A DNA stretch of 64,000 nt from Holothuria scabra (Eukaryota; Echinodermata; Holothuroidea; Aspidochirotida; Holothuriidae). Both the position numbers and the translations under genes were made by a program. Shown piece after piece: positions 1 to 13,100 of this stretch. The notes below the pieces were generated by a model that was not told the DNA's origin, searched no databases, and saw only the letters and a program-made list of their open reading frames with translations. The stretch spans positions 44,793,082 through 44,857,081 of the forward strand of contig CM074193.1 in the NCBI GenBank assembly GCA_037179385.1, given 5' to 3'. Within the stretch, counting starts at the first letter, position 1. Each line of letters starts with the position of its first letter.

Positions 1-546
1 TTTGGTCTTCTAATATTTTATAAACATTAGATAATCTTAGGCACGTGCAGGTTCCAATCAAATGTTGTGTGATATTTTCTCAATGCATCGGTACTTGCTT
101 GCATTGATTGCACTTGCCCATGTGAAAGTTACCTAGTGACTTTTGATCTCATTAGTGAAGAGGACTCGGATATAGGGAAAAAGGTTATCCCACATAATTC
201 TTTTTCCGCTCACTTTCCTTTGCTGGACAAATTTGTTTGAACAATCACAATGTCTCTACAGGCTGAGCTGTGCTGAGATCGTAGGTTTCAGGCGCCATCA
301 ATATACGTGCAGGTGCGGTGATACCATTTCGAGTAACGGTTGGAGTAATCGGCCCTACGATGCAATATGTTTAATTTAACAGAGACTGGCACAGGCTCTC
401 AAAACAGTGGAGCAAACATAGCACATGCGGAATTGTTTCTCCAAAGTTGAGTGATTTTTTACTGTTCTTATTAATCAACGTTATGTAAGGAACAAACACA
501 AGCCCACTGGCAGGTTTAAACCTACCATACATTCATACGACTGTCC
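1..546. other. no gene recognised
   Basis: I see no convincing reading frame, RNA gene or repeat boundary here. It is ordinary mixed-composition non-coding DNA at the window edge and could belong to a gene lying further left. Confidence 0.4.
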
Positions 547-579
547 TTGATCCATGTGTGCGTTCATGCCCGTGTTTAT

Positions 580-1275
580 GTAAATTGCTCACTAAGAAAA
601 ACAAATTGGGCCACCCTTATGGCAGATTGCATGTCAGTGTCGATTTTCTCATCCGGGAGGAATTTCTTCAAGGCGAAACGTTCACGGATGCGTGATATGA
701 ATGAATTGCGCACAAAACTGGATCCTGTTCCTAAAATATACCAACATAAATATTTATACGTTTTGTTGACAAGCCAGCCATGCTTGAAAAGCTGGGTTAA
801 TAGACAAGTACCTAATGTATGGATGGATAATCACTTCATGAAACTATACACGGACCCGAAAGCGCACGTTGACACGGTTACGAAACACGCAGGTATGGAT
901 GTAAGGTTTTTATACATCTCTAAATAGAGGATCCATGATTGCTCTAAACCTTGCCATGCAGATGCTTCGGCCGCTCCTTTTTGTATCTCATTCAAATGTT
1001 TAAGGAACGTTTGAAAGGTATTACATGCGATGTCATATGCGAAAAGGGCACAGAAAGTGTCATTCCCACAGACCTGGATGGCACTTTCGATCAAACTTTC
1101 GAGTTCGCTCCTCCCCGAGGTGGTGGCGCTACGATTAAATAGCTGCCGATAGGTTTCCTTTCTCCTTCACAACTTCCCGGAGAGACGCCTCGCCGCTATC
1201 ACCAACTCGCTATTGAGGGCAGGAAACTGTAACAGCTTCCTAATGAGGGCCACAAAGATTAGGAATAGAAAATAT
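580..1275 (-). other. minus-strand coding-like fragments, unknown protein
   Basis: Three stretches read as protein-like on the minus strand. From 5' to 3' these are a piece at about 1272-1183 containing LIRKLLQFPALNSELVIAAR, an 87-residue open stretch at 1094-831 (motifs SAIQVCGNDTFCALFAYDIA and QKGAAEASAWQGLEQSW), and a piece at about 731-580 containing RIRERFALKKFLPDEKID. Amino-acid use is balanced, unlike the low-complexity frames elsewhere. The pieces lie in the same order and strand but are not in one frame, so they are either exons or a decayed mobile-element gene. I do not recognise the family. An open plus-strand frame over 547-927 is probably its antisense shadow. Confidence 0.3.
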
Positions 1276-1410
1276 GAACCAAAAGGTTTGCCGACAGATG
1301 TCCTAGACCTGAGTGGCATGACCTATCCATACTTCTTTGCACGGCTGTTCAAGGTTTTTTACTCTTGGACGTCTCTCTTTCACCCACGTGTCATGTTTTA
1401 ATTCGAATGC

Positions 1411-1947
1411 AGGTCCACATAAGACAAAACATAAATTTGAGTCAGAACCTTCCTTTTCATAATTAGACAGAGTTTATCTAATTATGTAAAGCTTCGCATT
1501 AAGGGAAGTAAAAGTGCGAATTTAAAAAGGGAAAGTGTGATTTTAAAAAAGTGACAGATTTTATTTCACTTCAGGAATCGGATAGTCTACAAAGGCGTTA
1601 TTGTAACAGCTTTTTCCGCTTTCCTTTTCATGGAAGGTAATGAGTATATGATGCCATTTTTGTGGAGGTGTTAGAGATAACAAATAGAGTTGGGTAGTCT
1701 CACCTCAGGTTGCTGTGTTCTGTGCAGCCCCGTCAATGCCGTTGAAACAATATGGCGTCACAACGGAACCTCGTGTCCTCGCGAACGAATCTTAGCTGTT
1801 GCAAAAGCGGCACTATGGCTCCACTCAACACTACAGTCCCAAGTAAAGTAATAAATGTCGAGCTGCCAGCTGCTGCCCGACTCACGAGACTGTCCGTGTT
1901 GGTGGAACGAATAGGGTGCTTTTTACGTGCTTCGAAACGGACACGAG
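1411..1947. other. non-coding stretch, nothing recognised
   Basis: This lies between the minus-strand coding-like fragments and the hAT element. No gene or repeat boundary is visible apart from the 8-bp target duplication GACACGAG at 1940-1947. Confidence 0.4.
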
Positions 1948-3523
1948 CAGTGGCGTAGCCAGGATGGGATTTTTTGGGGGGGCCTAGGTAACAAGTAGGG
2001 GGGCCTGGTACCTCCGAGGGTCAGGCACGGCAAGACTATCTAAGCGGAGCGCCACCATCGGTTGGCGCGGAGCGTACAAGAAAATTTTGGGCTTTAAAAT
2101 CCCTCCAGATGGCCGGAAACGGCACTTCCCATGTGTTTTAAGCTGGATGTACCCAGCCTTGAAATACGAATCTCATGTCTGCGATGTCTCAAACAATGAG
2201 AATAAAAAATCAATCTATGAAAAATGGTAATACATACACTTTTTAGGGACCTCAAAACTGGGCACTTCTGATCTGTGGCCTGGGGGATGTGACTAAAGGG
2301 AGCCAGTATCTCCCTTTCCCTTGGGAAAAATTGTAAACTTCAGAAGAACGTAGATCGCAATTGCGGCAATATTTGAATCTAAGCGGAGCGCCACCATCAG
2401 TTGGCGCGGAGCGTACAAGAAAAGTTTGGGCTTTAAAACCCCTCCAGATGGCCGGAAACGGCACTTCCCACGTGTTTTAAACTGGATGTACTCAGCCGCA
2501 AATTCGGCAATATTTGAATGGATTTCAGCTTACCTTAGGCAGTACCTCACCCTTTAACAGGAAAACCAAAAGTAGTTGTGTCCCCCTCTGAGAAACTTTC
2601 TTTGCGTTAGATTTCCTAGATGCAAAATGGTGCTATGTTTGGCAAAACTTTAACCTGATTATAGGCCTGAGTTTTCGGATTTTCCCTTTTTGGGGAGCAT
2701 GAAAAATATAAAAATATTTTTAGTTTTTGTAGAGATTTTACAAGAGACATACATACTACCAAAGAAACAATGTGCAAAATGGTGCAGTATTTGTTCATCG
2801 GTACATTACGTGGTCAAAATTAAAATACTACGAATAAATCCCTCAAAATAATTGAACCTCAAAGCAGAAGTATGGATCATGTGGGAAACACATGAAATCC
2901 GGACCTTGTGGACATTTTACAAATCCCCCGGACGCCATTGCCTACTACTAAAAAGAGGACTTGTCGAAAAAAATCGTTTTACAGTGGCACTTGTCATGGG
3001 CAGGAGTGAGGCACGACATAGGCCTACTTGTTAAGGATGGAAGGGAAGAATTATCCGAAGGCAGTACCTTACCCTTATCTGCTTACGGCATATTTTGTGT
3101 ATAATTAAGTATAGGAAGGGTCGTGTAAGAGTGGTCTCCAGTGTACGATTGCCTTATTTTCAGTAAATCAATCAGCCATCCGAAAGGGAGAAAGGGTCTT
3201 AACCTAACAAAGTCGCATTAAAGTTTGTCGTCGAGACTTTCGTTTCATTTTCGAAGTGAAATGCAATAAACTACAGTGCAGATCACAAACGGCATCTAAT
3301 TTAGTGAAAGTAGGCATTTTGAAGTTATTGCCTGATTTCATACGTGCGGACAAAATGTGTTTTACACACATTCATCCATTTATTTTTTTTTTTTAATTTT
3401 TACACATTTTTTTATTTTTATTTTTTCAATTACTTTATCAGGACGCAAAAAATCTGGGGGGCCTGAAGAAAATCTGGGGGGGGGGGGGCTAGGCCCCCCA
3501 GGCCCCCCGTGGCTACGCCACTG
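1948..3523. mobile_element. non-autonomous hAT-type element, 1.58 kb
   Basis: The element begins CAGTGGCGTAGCCAGG and ends with the inverted CCGTGGCTACGCCACTG. It is flanked by a perfect 8-bp duplication, GACACGAG, at 1940-1947 and 3524-3531. CAG...CTG ends with an 8-bp target duplication are the hallmark of the hAT superfamily. No transposase frame is visible, so it is a deletion derivative. Next to the termini are G-rich or C-rich runs. Internally it carries the near-palindromic motif GCGCCACCATyrGTTGGCGC twice (about 2050 and 2390), each followed by AGATGGCCGGAAA. The same internal motif occurs in the elements at 37478 and 59169. Confidence 0.9.
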
Positions 3524-3531
3524 GACACGAG

Positions 3532-4012
3532 TAGTAGATGAAAATAGCTCCGAGATTTCAAGTGGTAGACTTCTAGTAAAATGGCCTAGTTGGCTAAGTA
3601 ATATTTCCACGAAGGTGGCTGGTTTCAGCGAAGCCGGTGACTTACTTCAGCGTCCTTATGTTGTGGTTGGCTAGAGAAGTAGTAATCACTAGAAGTAGAT
3701 GTTCCGCGTGCGAGAGCTAGAGTGGTTCTGGTGAGAGCATGCTGTCTGGCACATGTTGGGTTCTCCATTGACTCGATGCAGCTGATGGTGATTGGTCAGA
3801 AGTCCTGGCGTCATGAGACGGCTCTCGGTACCTAATGTATACGTATGAGTAAAGTGTATTGTGCACTTAGAATGTGTGTCCAAAGTGCTACACCATTCTT
3901 GCACAGTCATGGATGTGGCCACTTGTATGTATTAAGACAAACATCTCATGCGACAGACTTGTAGATCTGACCATAATAACGTATTAAAAGTGATTTCGGG
4001 TAACCTAAAGAC
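3532..4012 (+). other. region upstream of receptor exon 1
   Basis: It probably holds the 5' UTR and promoter of the receptor gene, but I cannot pick out a convincing TATA box, initiator or upstream exon. No other gene is seen. Confidence 0.35.
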
Positions 4013-4121
4013 ATGTTGCTTTCTAAACTCAATCCGTTAATGGCATTTTTCCGGCTTTGGGTAATCTTTGGATTTATCATGTTCCAGTGCAAAGTGTTTG
4101 CATACCTAGGAGGCAATTACG
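4013..4121 (+). CDS. receptor exon 1: signal peptide
   Basis: The ATG has G at -3. The exon encodes 36 residues plus one base. The N-terminus has a basic residue (Lys5), then a hydrophobic stretch ([15 protein letters not shown]) and a likely cleavage site after KVFA, so it looks like a secretory signal peptide. The donor is G|GTGAGT, leaving phase 1. That matches the CUB exon, whose first two bases complete a Glu codon. A second in-frame Met at residue 10 could also start the protein. The intron to the CUB exon is about 17 kb, so an intermediate exon is possible (see 12561-12611). Confidence 0.6.
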
Positions 4122-7100
4122 GTGAGTTTTCATGGGCATTTCTTATTCACAAAGGAAATGCTAACGCTTTCCAAATGCTAGAAATTATTGTAGCCAAACA
4201 TATTGTTGTTTTTTACTTTGTTTACCAACATACTTACCTGTTAAATCAGTAGTCCAGCTAGAGAAATATTATAGAGTAAGGACTAATCCATTCATAATGC
4301 CGAAGACTAGGAAAAGGACGGGATGGATTGTGCAAATATCTCGCGTCAAGATGTCGTTTGAAGGGTTACATATTGTTAGTGCTTTTGCAGGGTTCTTACT
4401 TGGCACCGAGCTCCAATGGTGCAGAAAAATCCGCCTTCTTACCATTTGAGTATTAGGAAAGCTAAGAACAATACCCCAAAGAAAGTCAAGTGTTTTCCTG
4501 TTTTCCTCCTTTCCTTTGTTTCCACATGAAATTTTGGTAACAGGAATGACTTTTTAATAATTGAAGCTCTCATGTAAACAGTCTTTTTAGTAAGTCGGTA
4601 AAGTTGCAGCATTGAAATCATGAAGGCGTAGACTTCTCCTTGCCACTCTTTGCCTTCAATAGATTAAACAAGTTTATATCTGAGAAAACGGCATTTTTTT
4701 GCAACGTAAGATAACGAAGTGTCCCAAAACTGGACCAAAGTGTTAAACGTAAGTGAGTAAGTAAATCGCACTTCAACAAACAGCAGGTGTAAATCAGCTG
4801 ATCAAAAACTATCAAAGCAAGATCCATTTCAAAGCAAAATGTCCCTTTTATTTGGCCAGCCCCCATGTGCATAACTTCTTGGCATATTTTTTTGTCCCAA
4901 ATAATAAATAAATACGGCATTCTCAATAGTATTTCTTAAGAGGTGGGTAAAATCATTGTATCGCGTGCGATTATTAACAAAAAGTGAAACTCGCTTATCT
5001 TAGCCATCACCCAAATCCTGTTGCATAAGTAGTTGCAGATTTAAGAGAAAATTGACATTTCTTCCATCATAGCTGGTGACTACATGTATTTTATGACAAC
5101 GATGAGTAAACATGGGAATTTACAATCCATTTAAAACTGGATAATATTACAATAAGGCCACAAAATGTTTACCAACCTAGCTCTGTTTCACTTATGGATC
5201 CTCTGTCACAAAAACTCAACTCAAAACAAGTCTATTCAAGTCTTCTGATTTGAACCCAAAAAGACAAACGGAATCTACAGCAATTGTGGTTTGGTGCTCG
5301 GATAAAGCAAAGGAGTAAGGAAATCAGCCAATAAGCCGTCACTGGAAAAAAGGGCTTGAAAGGCACGATTTAGACCAATTGATAAGAAATTGGGACGTGA
5401 AACTCCTTCTAATCAACTAACCAACGGAGCAAGTTCCATCTTCAAAGAGGAATTTCACTTTTATCTGAACATCCCACTGTGCAAAACTTCTTTTTACACC
5501 TTCGTCAAGATAATATACAGATCAAGGCTAACATCTTGATCTACGAACTATTTTCCTTTACTTTAAAGAGATGTATTGGGATGTTGTTGGTTACATATGT
5601 GTGTAAAGGTGAATTAATAAACAGGTTATCTTCATCTTCATGAGAAAGGCATGAGAACAGCCATAAACGTAAAGAAAGTATTATCTGAGTTCTGCATGGC
5701 TCGGACGTTGTTTCGTACCTTCGATATGTGTGAATTGCGATTTCACTGACGTCATTTGACGAGCAAGTGTCTATTTTATCAACACGTAAGAGTACGTGCA
5801 CCACACGTAGTTTATGTGACAGTTTCTATGGTAATACAGTGTGCGTAAGTAAGTAACCTTACCGGGTGCGTGTTTTGACCTCCAATGCCCGGGCAAATTC
5901 AATCGAGTGATGTCACATGAAATTGCCTTATACGTATAATACGGAAATTTTCCTCATCTCCCTTTTCGAAATATGTTACTTTAGACACCATAAATGAAAT
6001 ATTTCCGTTCATCCTAAAAAGCACGGTATGTTTTTGTCATTTTTTACAAACTGAGAAAACAACTTTAACAAGTTTAAAAGACGAGTTCTTTTAGTAGCTT
6101 TTGTTACGTGCAAAATTACAACATGTTTGAAAGAAGCCACAATAAATGAGAGGTTTTCGTTTAAACTTAGAGGACGTTCTTCAGGTGTCTAAAATTGCTG
6201 ACCGAGGGAGTGCATTCAGCCCAATTCATTAACCCTTTAAGTCACTACCTAAGACATCATTAGAGACGTAAAAAAGGTAAACTTCACTTTGGCATTGAAT
6301 ACAAGAAGTACCGGATGATTTGAGATATCGAACTTCGCGCAGAAAACTAAATCCCCGAGAGCCCCTAGACGGCAAATAATGTAAAGAAAATGGAAATACT
6401 TCATCGTTCCAGAGGAGAAGTTATCTGGGACCCTTTGGTAATTCTTTTTTCCTTTATGTTTTCAAATTACTTGTCTTAATGACGTTTAACATAAGAGCAG
6501 CATTCAGTTGGCTTGCCTAGTATATACTCAGTGTTTATACTTTAGTAAAATCAACTTATTAAACCAAAATGATATAAGTTGAGGCTTCATATCTGATTTA
6601 ACCTTCTGACACTTTAATGATTTAAACTAAAACCAAAAGCAATAAGGTATAGGCCTTAATCACAAACAGGATATCAACATAAAGTCAACAGTTCTGTTCG
6701 TTTCTGTGTAGGATATTTTTAACTGAAGAGTGACAAGCAATTAAGATTATTACAAAAGGGATAAAATATGTTTGTATTTCAAGTTGAAGATATGAGATTG
6801 AAAGGAAAGATATATGCACTGTAACACTTCCAATTTTCTGCCTCGTGAGAAAGCTCTTTACTTATTGTAAACTGCAAAATTAAAATATGATTACACTTTA
6901 ATGAAATTATAATGGATTGAAGAGCATAAATTATACTTATCTACAGTATCAAGCAGTAAAATACCGCAACGGAAAGTACCCATGATCACACAATATTCCT
7001 GCACTACATGTCACCCTCACGAAAAACACGTACAAGGGTAGATACAGTATCTCCTAGAAAAAAGGTGAACGAGCATGTTCATAAAATTTTGCAAGTAATG

Positions 7101-10100
7101 TTCGTCAGAAGCTAGCCATTTGGTTGGGGCTACATCTTAGCCTCGCACACAGTACTCTTCTCCATACTTAAATGCTATTTTAACTGGATAGTTTTCTACC
7201 TTCACCACAGGAAAGAGAGACTGTCTCATTTTTGGGTTAGCCTGTTTTTTCTTTTGTAATAAAATCATTTAAATCAGCTGACAAGAAACTAATGAAATAC
7301 TATAAGATGTAATAAATCTGACTCGTCCTAGGTATGGCGTTAAACTGCATCCGGCTGTGGAGTTTGTTTAAACGTGGGGATAATAAGGTTACCCTTTGCC
7401 ACAACTACCTCCATGGCACCCTTGGGCAAGGTGCACCTGTATTTGTCCGGTTCTTCAAACATTGTGTTGCCTTCGGGCGTGTTGGGATGGGAAGGGTCCT
7501 GGTTTTGTTGTCTTGGAGGTGGCTGTCGGGCTGTGGTTTGTGAGTTAGCGGGTTGTTTGGGTGTTGGCGAGTCGTTTCCGTTATGACAGTCGTTTTCGTT
7601 CGGTATTTTGTGTGGATGGTCCATGGTTATCTCTTGTGTTTTTGTCCGGCCAATTTAAGTCATCTATTTGTTGCAACGTGCCTGTTTCAATGTACGTTTA
7701 AAAAAGAAATTTGTCTCGTGGAGGTATCAGTAGTTGAGAAATACTTAAAACGCTAAATCCTGCACTTCATCAGTATATGTCTAATTTGAATATTTATTGC
7801 ATGCATCCATGACACAGAAAAACTAAAGGGAATCTAGGAAACACCAAGCATGTGGCAATGGGCCTTTGTGGCATTAATATGACTATTAACTTCGTCGCTG
7901 AAATTCTTTAATATAACGTTAGCATAGTACATTGTTAAGAAATTTTTAAGGCTTGAGTTGGTTATGTGGTGCAAAGCGCTTTAAGTATTAACAGCCTGAT
8001 TTTGGAAACTCATAACAACCCTTTTTTTACTTCATTTTGCTATATTCATGCCCCTGCTATTTAAACTACGAAACTTGTATTCAGCTAAACTGTGTGTGTA
8101 ATGGTAGATCCAAATTACTATTGGTTCCATCTACATTTCACTGTTATTTAATCTTATTGTAAAGCGCTTCAGAAAACCTTTGCTTTTGTAGTGTGGTGTA
8201 TCAAGTGTCATCTGCATCACATTACAAAATGTTATATAATAACTTGTCTTTCTTCCGCAGACCTCCCGTTGGAGAATTCTAGCCAAACTATTGTATATGA
8301 GGTACAGTCTGCAACATTTAACTATGAAAGCGAGGCAACAAAATGACTGTCGTCATTTGCTGACTTTACCCTTGACGTCATTGTTTTATACTAGCATAAA
8401 TTTTCTTATCTTGTCATCAACAATGGAAACAACGAAAGGGAAATGAAGATGCTAAAAAACATATCATGGCCAGGATATCAACCGGGCTCTACCTTTGCCT
8501 TTCCTGGACCATACATGCAGTTAGTCTTACACAAAAGACCACTTGATTATAACACTCAAATAAGAGTTAAAATATCAGCTCCAATGTGTCATCAGTAGGT
8601 GAGATTTATCAAAGTATTCAAATAACGCCATTCTCAGTGTTTGTCATCATAACCAGTTCGAAAGATAACCGCTGGTAAAGGAATATTTTGCCATTGGTGG
8701 CGCCAGTTTTAAATACCTCCAATGATGGATTGCAATCCTTCCGTGCAAATGCGACGGGGATAATGTTCAAAACAACCTTGCAATTTTTTATTGATTTTAG
8801 AAAGAAGAAATTGGGACACAATTTAAATCTCTGTTGATAGAGGGATAAAAAGCCTCCGTTATCTTTGGCTTTTCACGGCACCGATATTGAGTGATTGAGC
8901 AATTTGCTACGTTCTTTGTCCTCAGCTTAATTTATAGACTCGACACAATCGTAAGCTCTGTAAACTGTGCAAGTGGATTGTGCTAGCATTTGTGCTGGAA
9001 ATATGTTGTTGAAGGTTCCATGTGGTTTCGCCCTTTGCGTCTTTACTATGATCTCACATTTACAGCATACATAGTTGTTAAACGAATCCAAAAATGTGAA
9101 GAGGTAGACCTTTAGTGCTGATAAATATTCATACCGTTGAAAGAGGCAAATATTCCCCGAAAGCGGTTACATCCTCTACTGGCCACAGAAGAACTTTTTC
9201 CAAGTTTAATTTTTTATGACAATTGTGATTCGTGAATAATTTAAAATAAATGTCGCGATAATCTAAGATGGTTTATAGAAAATTATAATTTCTTCACGAT
9301 CAAAAGGTATCACATGAAATAAATCTTCACGACAAACGTTAATGAAACAAACCAATTCTCCCACTCCCCCTTTCATTGTGAGCTACAGTGTTGCAACTAT
9401 CAGATAAGACACAATACTCAAAGGGATATAGGGGTTCCAAGTGGGTGCATTTTGTCAATGCATCAGGGATTTTGTATCATATATTTCCCCCGGGATTGGA
9501 GGTGTTGAGTTGTTTATCCAGAAGCTTTGTATTTCACAGGTATGGGCGGGTTTCTCCTTATGTATTAACTGGATATGATAAAATATCATGTTAATTAATT
9601 GGTATTCTTTGTCCGAGAAAATACAAAACTAAACCAACTGTTTATTTAGGCATGAATTGTATTTTCACAGTCATCCCATTATGTAGCTACACCTTTCCAC
9701 GTATTAAAACAATTTATCTAATGGTACTATTCATGAAGTACCTTTAAATGATATCTTTTAAAATGGAACAATCATTTTGATTGAAACCATAAAAGAATAA
9801 TACCTACTTGACTTTTGATCGTTTGGTGGATAAACTGCTTCATGTCAGGCCCAGTTTACCATAATTTTTTAAACGGAAGTGAAACTGAGCGATGCTTAAA
9901 ATTGACTTAAAATCTCAATGAAAATAATAGTTCCAAGGATGATGATATTGTTGTGGTAGTCTACTGTTCTGAGGGTGTACACTTTACTACACAGACAGAA
10001 AAACCTGTAAAGTAGGAAGTCCTGCCTAGATTTCAACATCTAGCTCACTGAATGCATACCACATGCTTGCCTGTGTTAAATATCCACCTTTGACTCAATA

Positions 10101-13100
10101 GTGCTGTATGTCAGTAATAAGTTGCTTTTACTTAATCGGATTGTATTATGAAGCAGTAGCTCTCCCATCAAAATCTGTCAAGCCAAAGGCCTTTCAAGTT
10201 TATCTAATGATGATACCAATATTTTAGGAATAAATCCCATTTGGCAGACTATCATTGCGAATAAACCGTCGAGACTCCAAATTGTCAAAGTAACGGACGA
10301 GGAGATGACGAGTCCGTTATGTTGCTAATTTGGAGTCTAAATGGTTTGTGAGACAGTAACGCTCAGACAAATGCGGGTAATCCCTACTGCCATCGAAAAC
10401 ATATGAAAAAACTTCATCTTTATCTCTTTTTACCGTTTATTGACCTTGTGTAGTGAAATAACCGGACAGTGTCCAACAAATCAGAATGCTGGATTCTCAA
10501 AAACAGGTGGTAGACGAATCAAACTGAGTGATGGACCAATCATTATTCTAAATCTCAACTAAATTCTTCTTTTCTTCCTCCTTTTTTGCTCGGCGTTTTC
10601 AATTTTTGACTCTTCATTACTTTTTAAATGGAATAAACGAAACTATTTTCCAGGTCTTTAAGGAGAAAGGTTGAAAGTGAAAAATAAAGTACATTGGTAA
10701 AATCATATTTGCACAAATATTTCCTTGGTGCTTTAGACGCCCGATATCGTAAGTAGTTCAATAGATGATGTTTATTGCAGATTTGAATGATTTTCTTACA
10801 TTTCTTTGCAGCTCAGGGTTCAATTTTCTTAATATTTTTTTTTATAATTTGTTATTTACCTCCATAATCTTGACCACTTCATTATATCACACGAGCTCCA
10901 AAGGAATTTTGTCCTGAGAACCCTTCCCCTCTGGATGTAGCTACCACTCCAGTTGGTTCCCTTAACCGATCCCATGGATCCTACGATAGTCGTAACTTTA
11001 AAAGAAAAACGTTCTGGTTCCAATGTCATTTTGAGATTTAACGCTTTCTCTTTGATCCTCATCCATGCTTTCACGTTTTGCTCTGAATCTTTTGAAGTAA
11101 CAATTTTGGCATTACCAAACTAGCAAAATTGACCATAATTTCCCCGCAATATAGGCATTTGAAATTTCTAAGTCCTCAGAGCTTCCGGGGGATTAGTCAC
11201 CTGGACCCCCTCCAAGGGACCCTCAAGCGGGCCTCTGTACCCGACACCGTAGTGCTCACGCTTTCGCGTGAACATTGTCGCTACGCGGCAATAACTTCCT
11301 TCTTTGTGCATATTACGACCCCCTTTAAAAATGTCTGGTGACGCCCATGACAATTGAATGATTTTCTCTGTGATCAGTACCAATTGTGGATATTGTACTT
11401 CCACAAGCCGTTTGTCGATAGTTCGTCTTTTACCTAAATTCACGAGAAGTCAAATGGGTGCCTGATGTGCATTGAGAGGCCTTAATGAAAATTTAATATA
11501 ACAACACATTGTTGTAATCTTCGCTCACTTCATCTAGCTATGCTGCACTAGTGCATCACTGGGCAGTCATAGACTTCTGTGGTGACGTGTATGCAGTGTT
11601 ATTGCAAAGTCATTACCAGCTGCAAACACATATTTATCCCATCTATGCCTTGATGAAAAATTATGATTACAACGCATTGTTTTATTGCTGTAATCTTTAC
11701 ACAAGTCATGAATGCATCACAGGCAGTCATTAATGTCACTGCAACTGAGGCGTGTATGCAGTGTGCAATTGCAAAGCCAATTAATTTACAAGCTGCAACA
11801 GGATACCTATTCAGACTATAGAAACTTAAAGAAACATAAGAGTTTTGAGTTCCACATTAATCCTTCACAACAATCATTCACTGGGTTATTACCAGACAAC
11901 AATGACCTGTTATGAACGTCTTAAGCTTTGATTAGTTACTGCATGATTAGAGACAGAATTTTTCACCTTTGAATATTATGGAATATTCATTTAACAAAAA
12001 TGGACACCGTCACTAACATTACTTCACTCGAAAACCTCTGCAATGTTTCTACAATTCGGAGGAACAAGCAGTTGAAAAGAAAAGTTTGAGATGCTGGAGC
12101 GAAAGGTTAATTTGCTCTATCAAACTCTTATTGTCCCTTTAATGTAAGTATAGCCTATATACGTCTGTAGATTGGTACATGCCTACATTATACATTACAG
12201 GTTAGGCGCCTAGCTAGGATTGTGTCATGGAGGTGGTGTCATGGGGGGATTGGAGCACGATATGACTGAAAAGTCTAAGGATAGAGAGAAAAAGTGCTAT
12301 TTTACGTGTTTTTGCTGCATTGCAGGGTTGTTTACGGGTACAGGAACGAGTACGGTATATTGTACTCGGGTACGAGTAAGTACTGATACGGCCACGGTTA
12401 TTGTGCACTGGTATACCCTTATTTGCTTTTTATGTCACAGTTCCTAGGAAAAGAACGACTTCCATCATACTTGGAAAAAGTTTCTGTTGTTATTGCATTT
12501 ATTTGTTATTAGAAACATCATTAACAATCATGTTATCATAATTTTTAATTTTGGTAACAGGTCACTTTCACGCTCTTTGCAAGTACCATCCTAATGGGAA
12601 AGACTGCGGCGGTAAGCTCATATATGACACAAGGTTATATCTTGTTTTATATTGTTTTATTAAACAAAATTGTTTGTGGTGGCCAAGACAGGATGTAAGG
12701 TAGTGCTGAATCTACGGGAAAAGATATTCAAACAAATTTCAAGAAGCCGTGCATTCAATTAATTATTAAAGATATTATTGCATATATATCCTTCTTTCAT
12801 GGCACTTTTGAAAAGTAAGTTCATTTTTGAAGAGGGAAAAATATTTTTTTTTAAGGGAAGAACTTTATTCACCTTCAATACATACATACATGCATACATA
12901 CATACATGCATGCATACATACATACATACATACATACATACATACATACATACATACATACATACATACATACATACATACATACATACATACATACATA
13001 CATACATACATACATACATACATACATACATACATACATACATACATACACACAAACATACACACACAAAGATTTGAAGAAAAAATATTTACAGGTATTT

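Noticed and set aside
3357..3674. 105-residue + frame and 76-residue - frame
   Set aside because: They cross the right terminus of the hAT element and its G/C runs; Gly/Pro-rich shadow frames.
8261..8344. Possible exon after a strong acceptor (CTTCCGCAG), reading [15 protein letters not shown]
   Set aside because: It enters in phase 1, but the only donor gives phase 0, which does not fit the CUB exon; no domain content.
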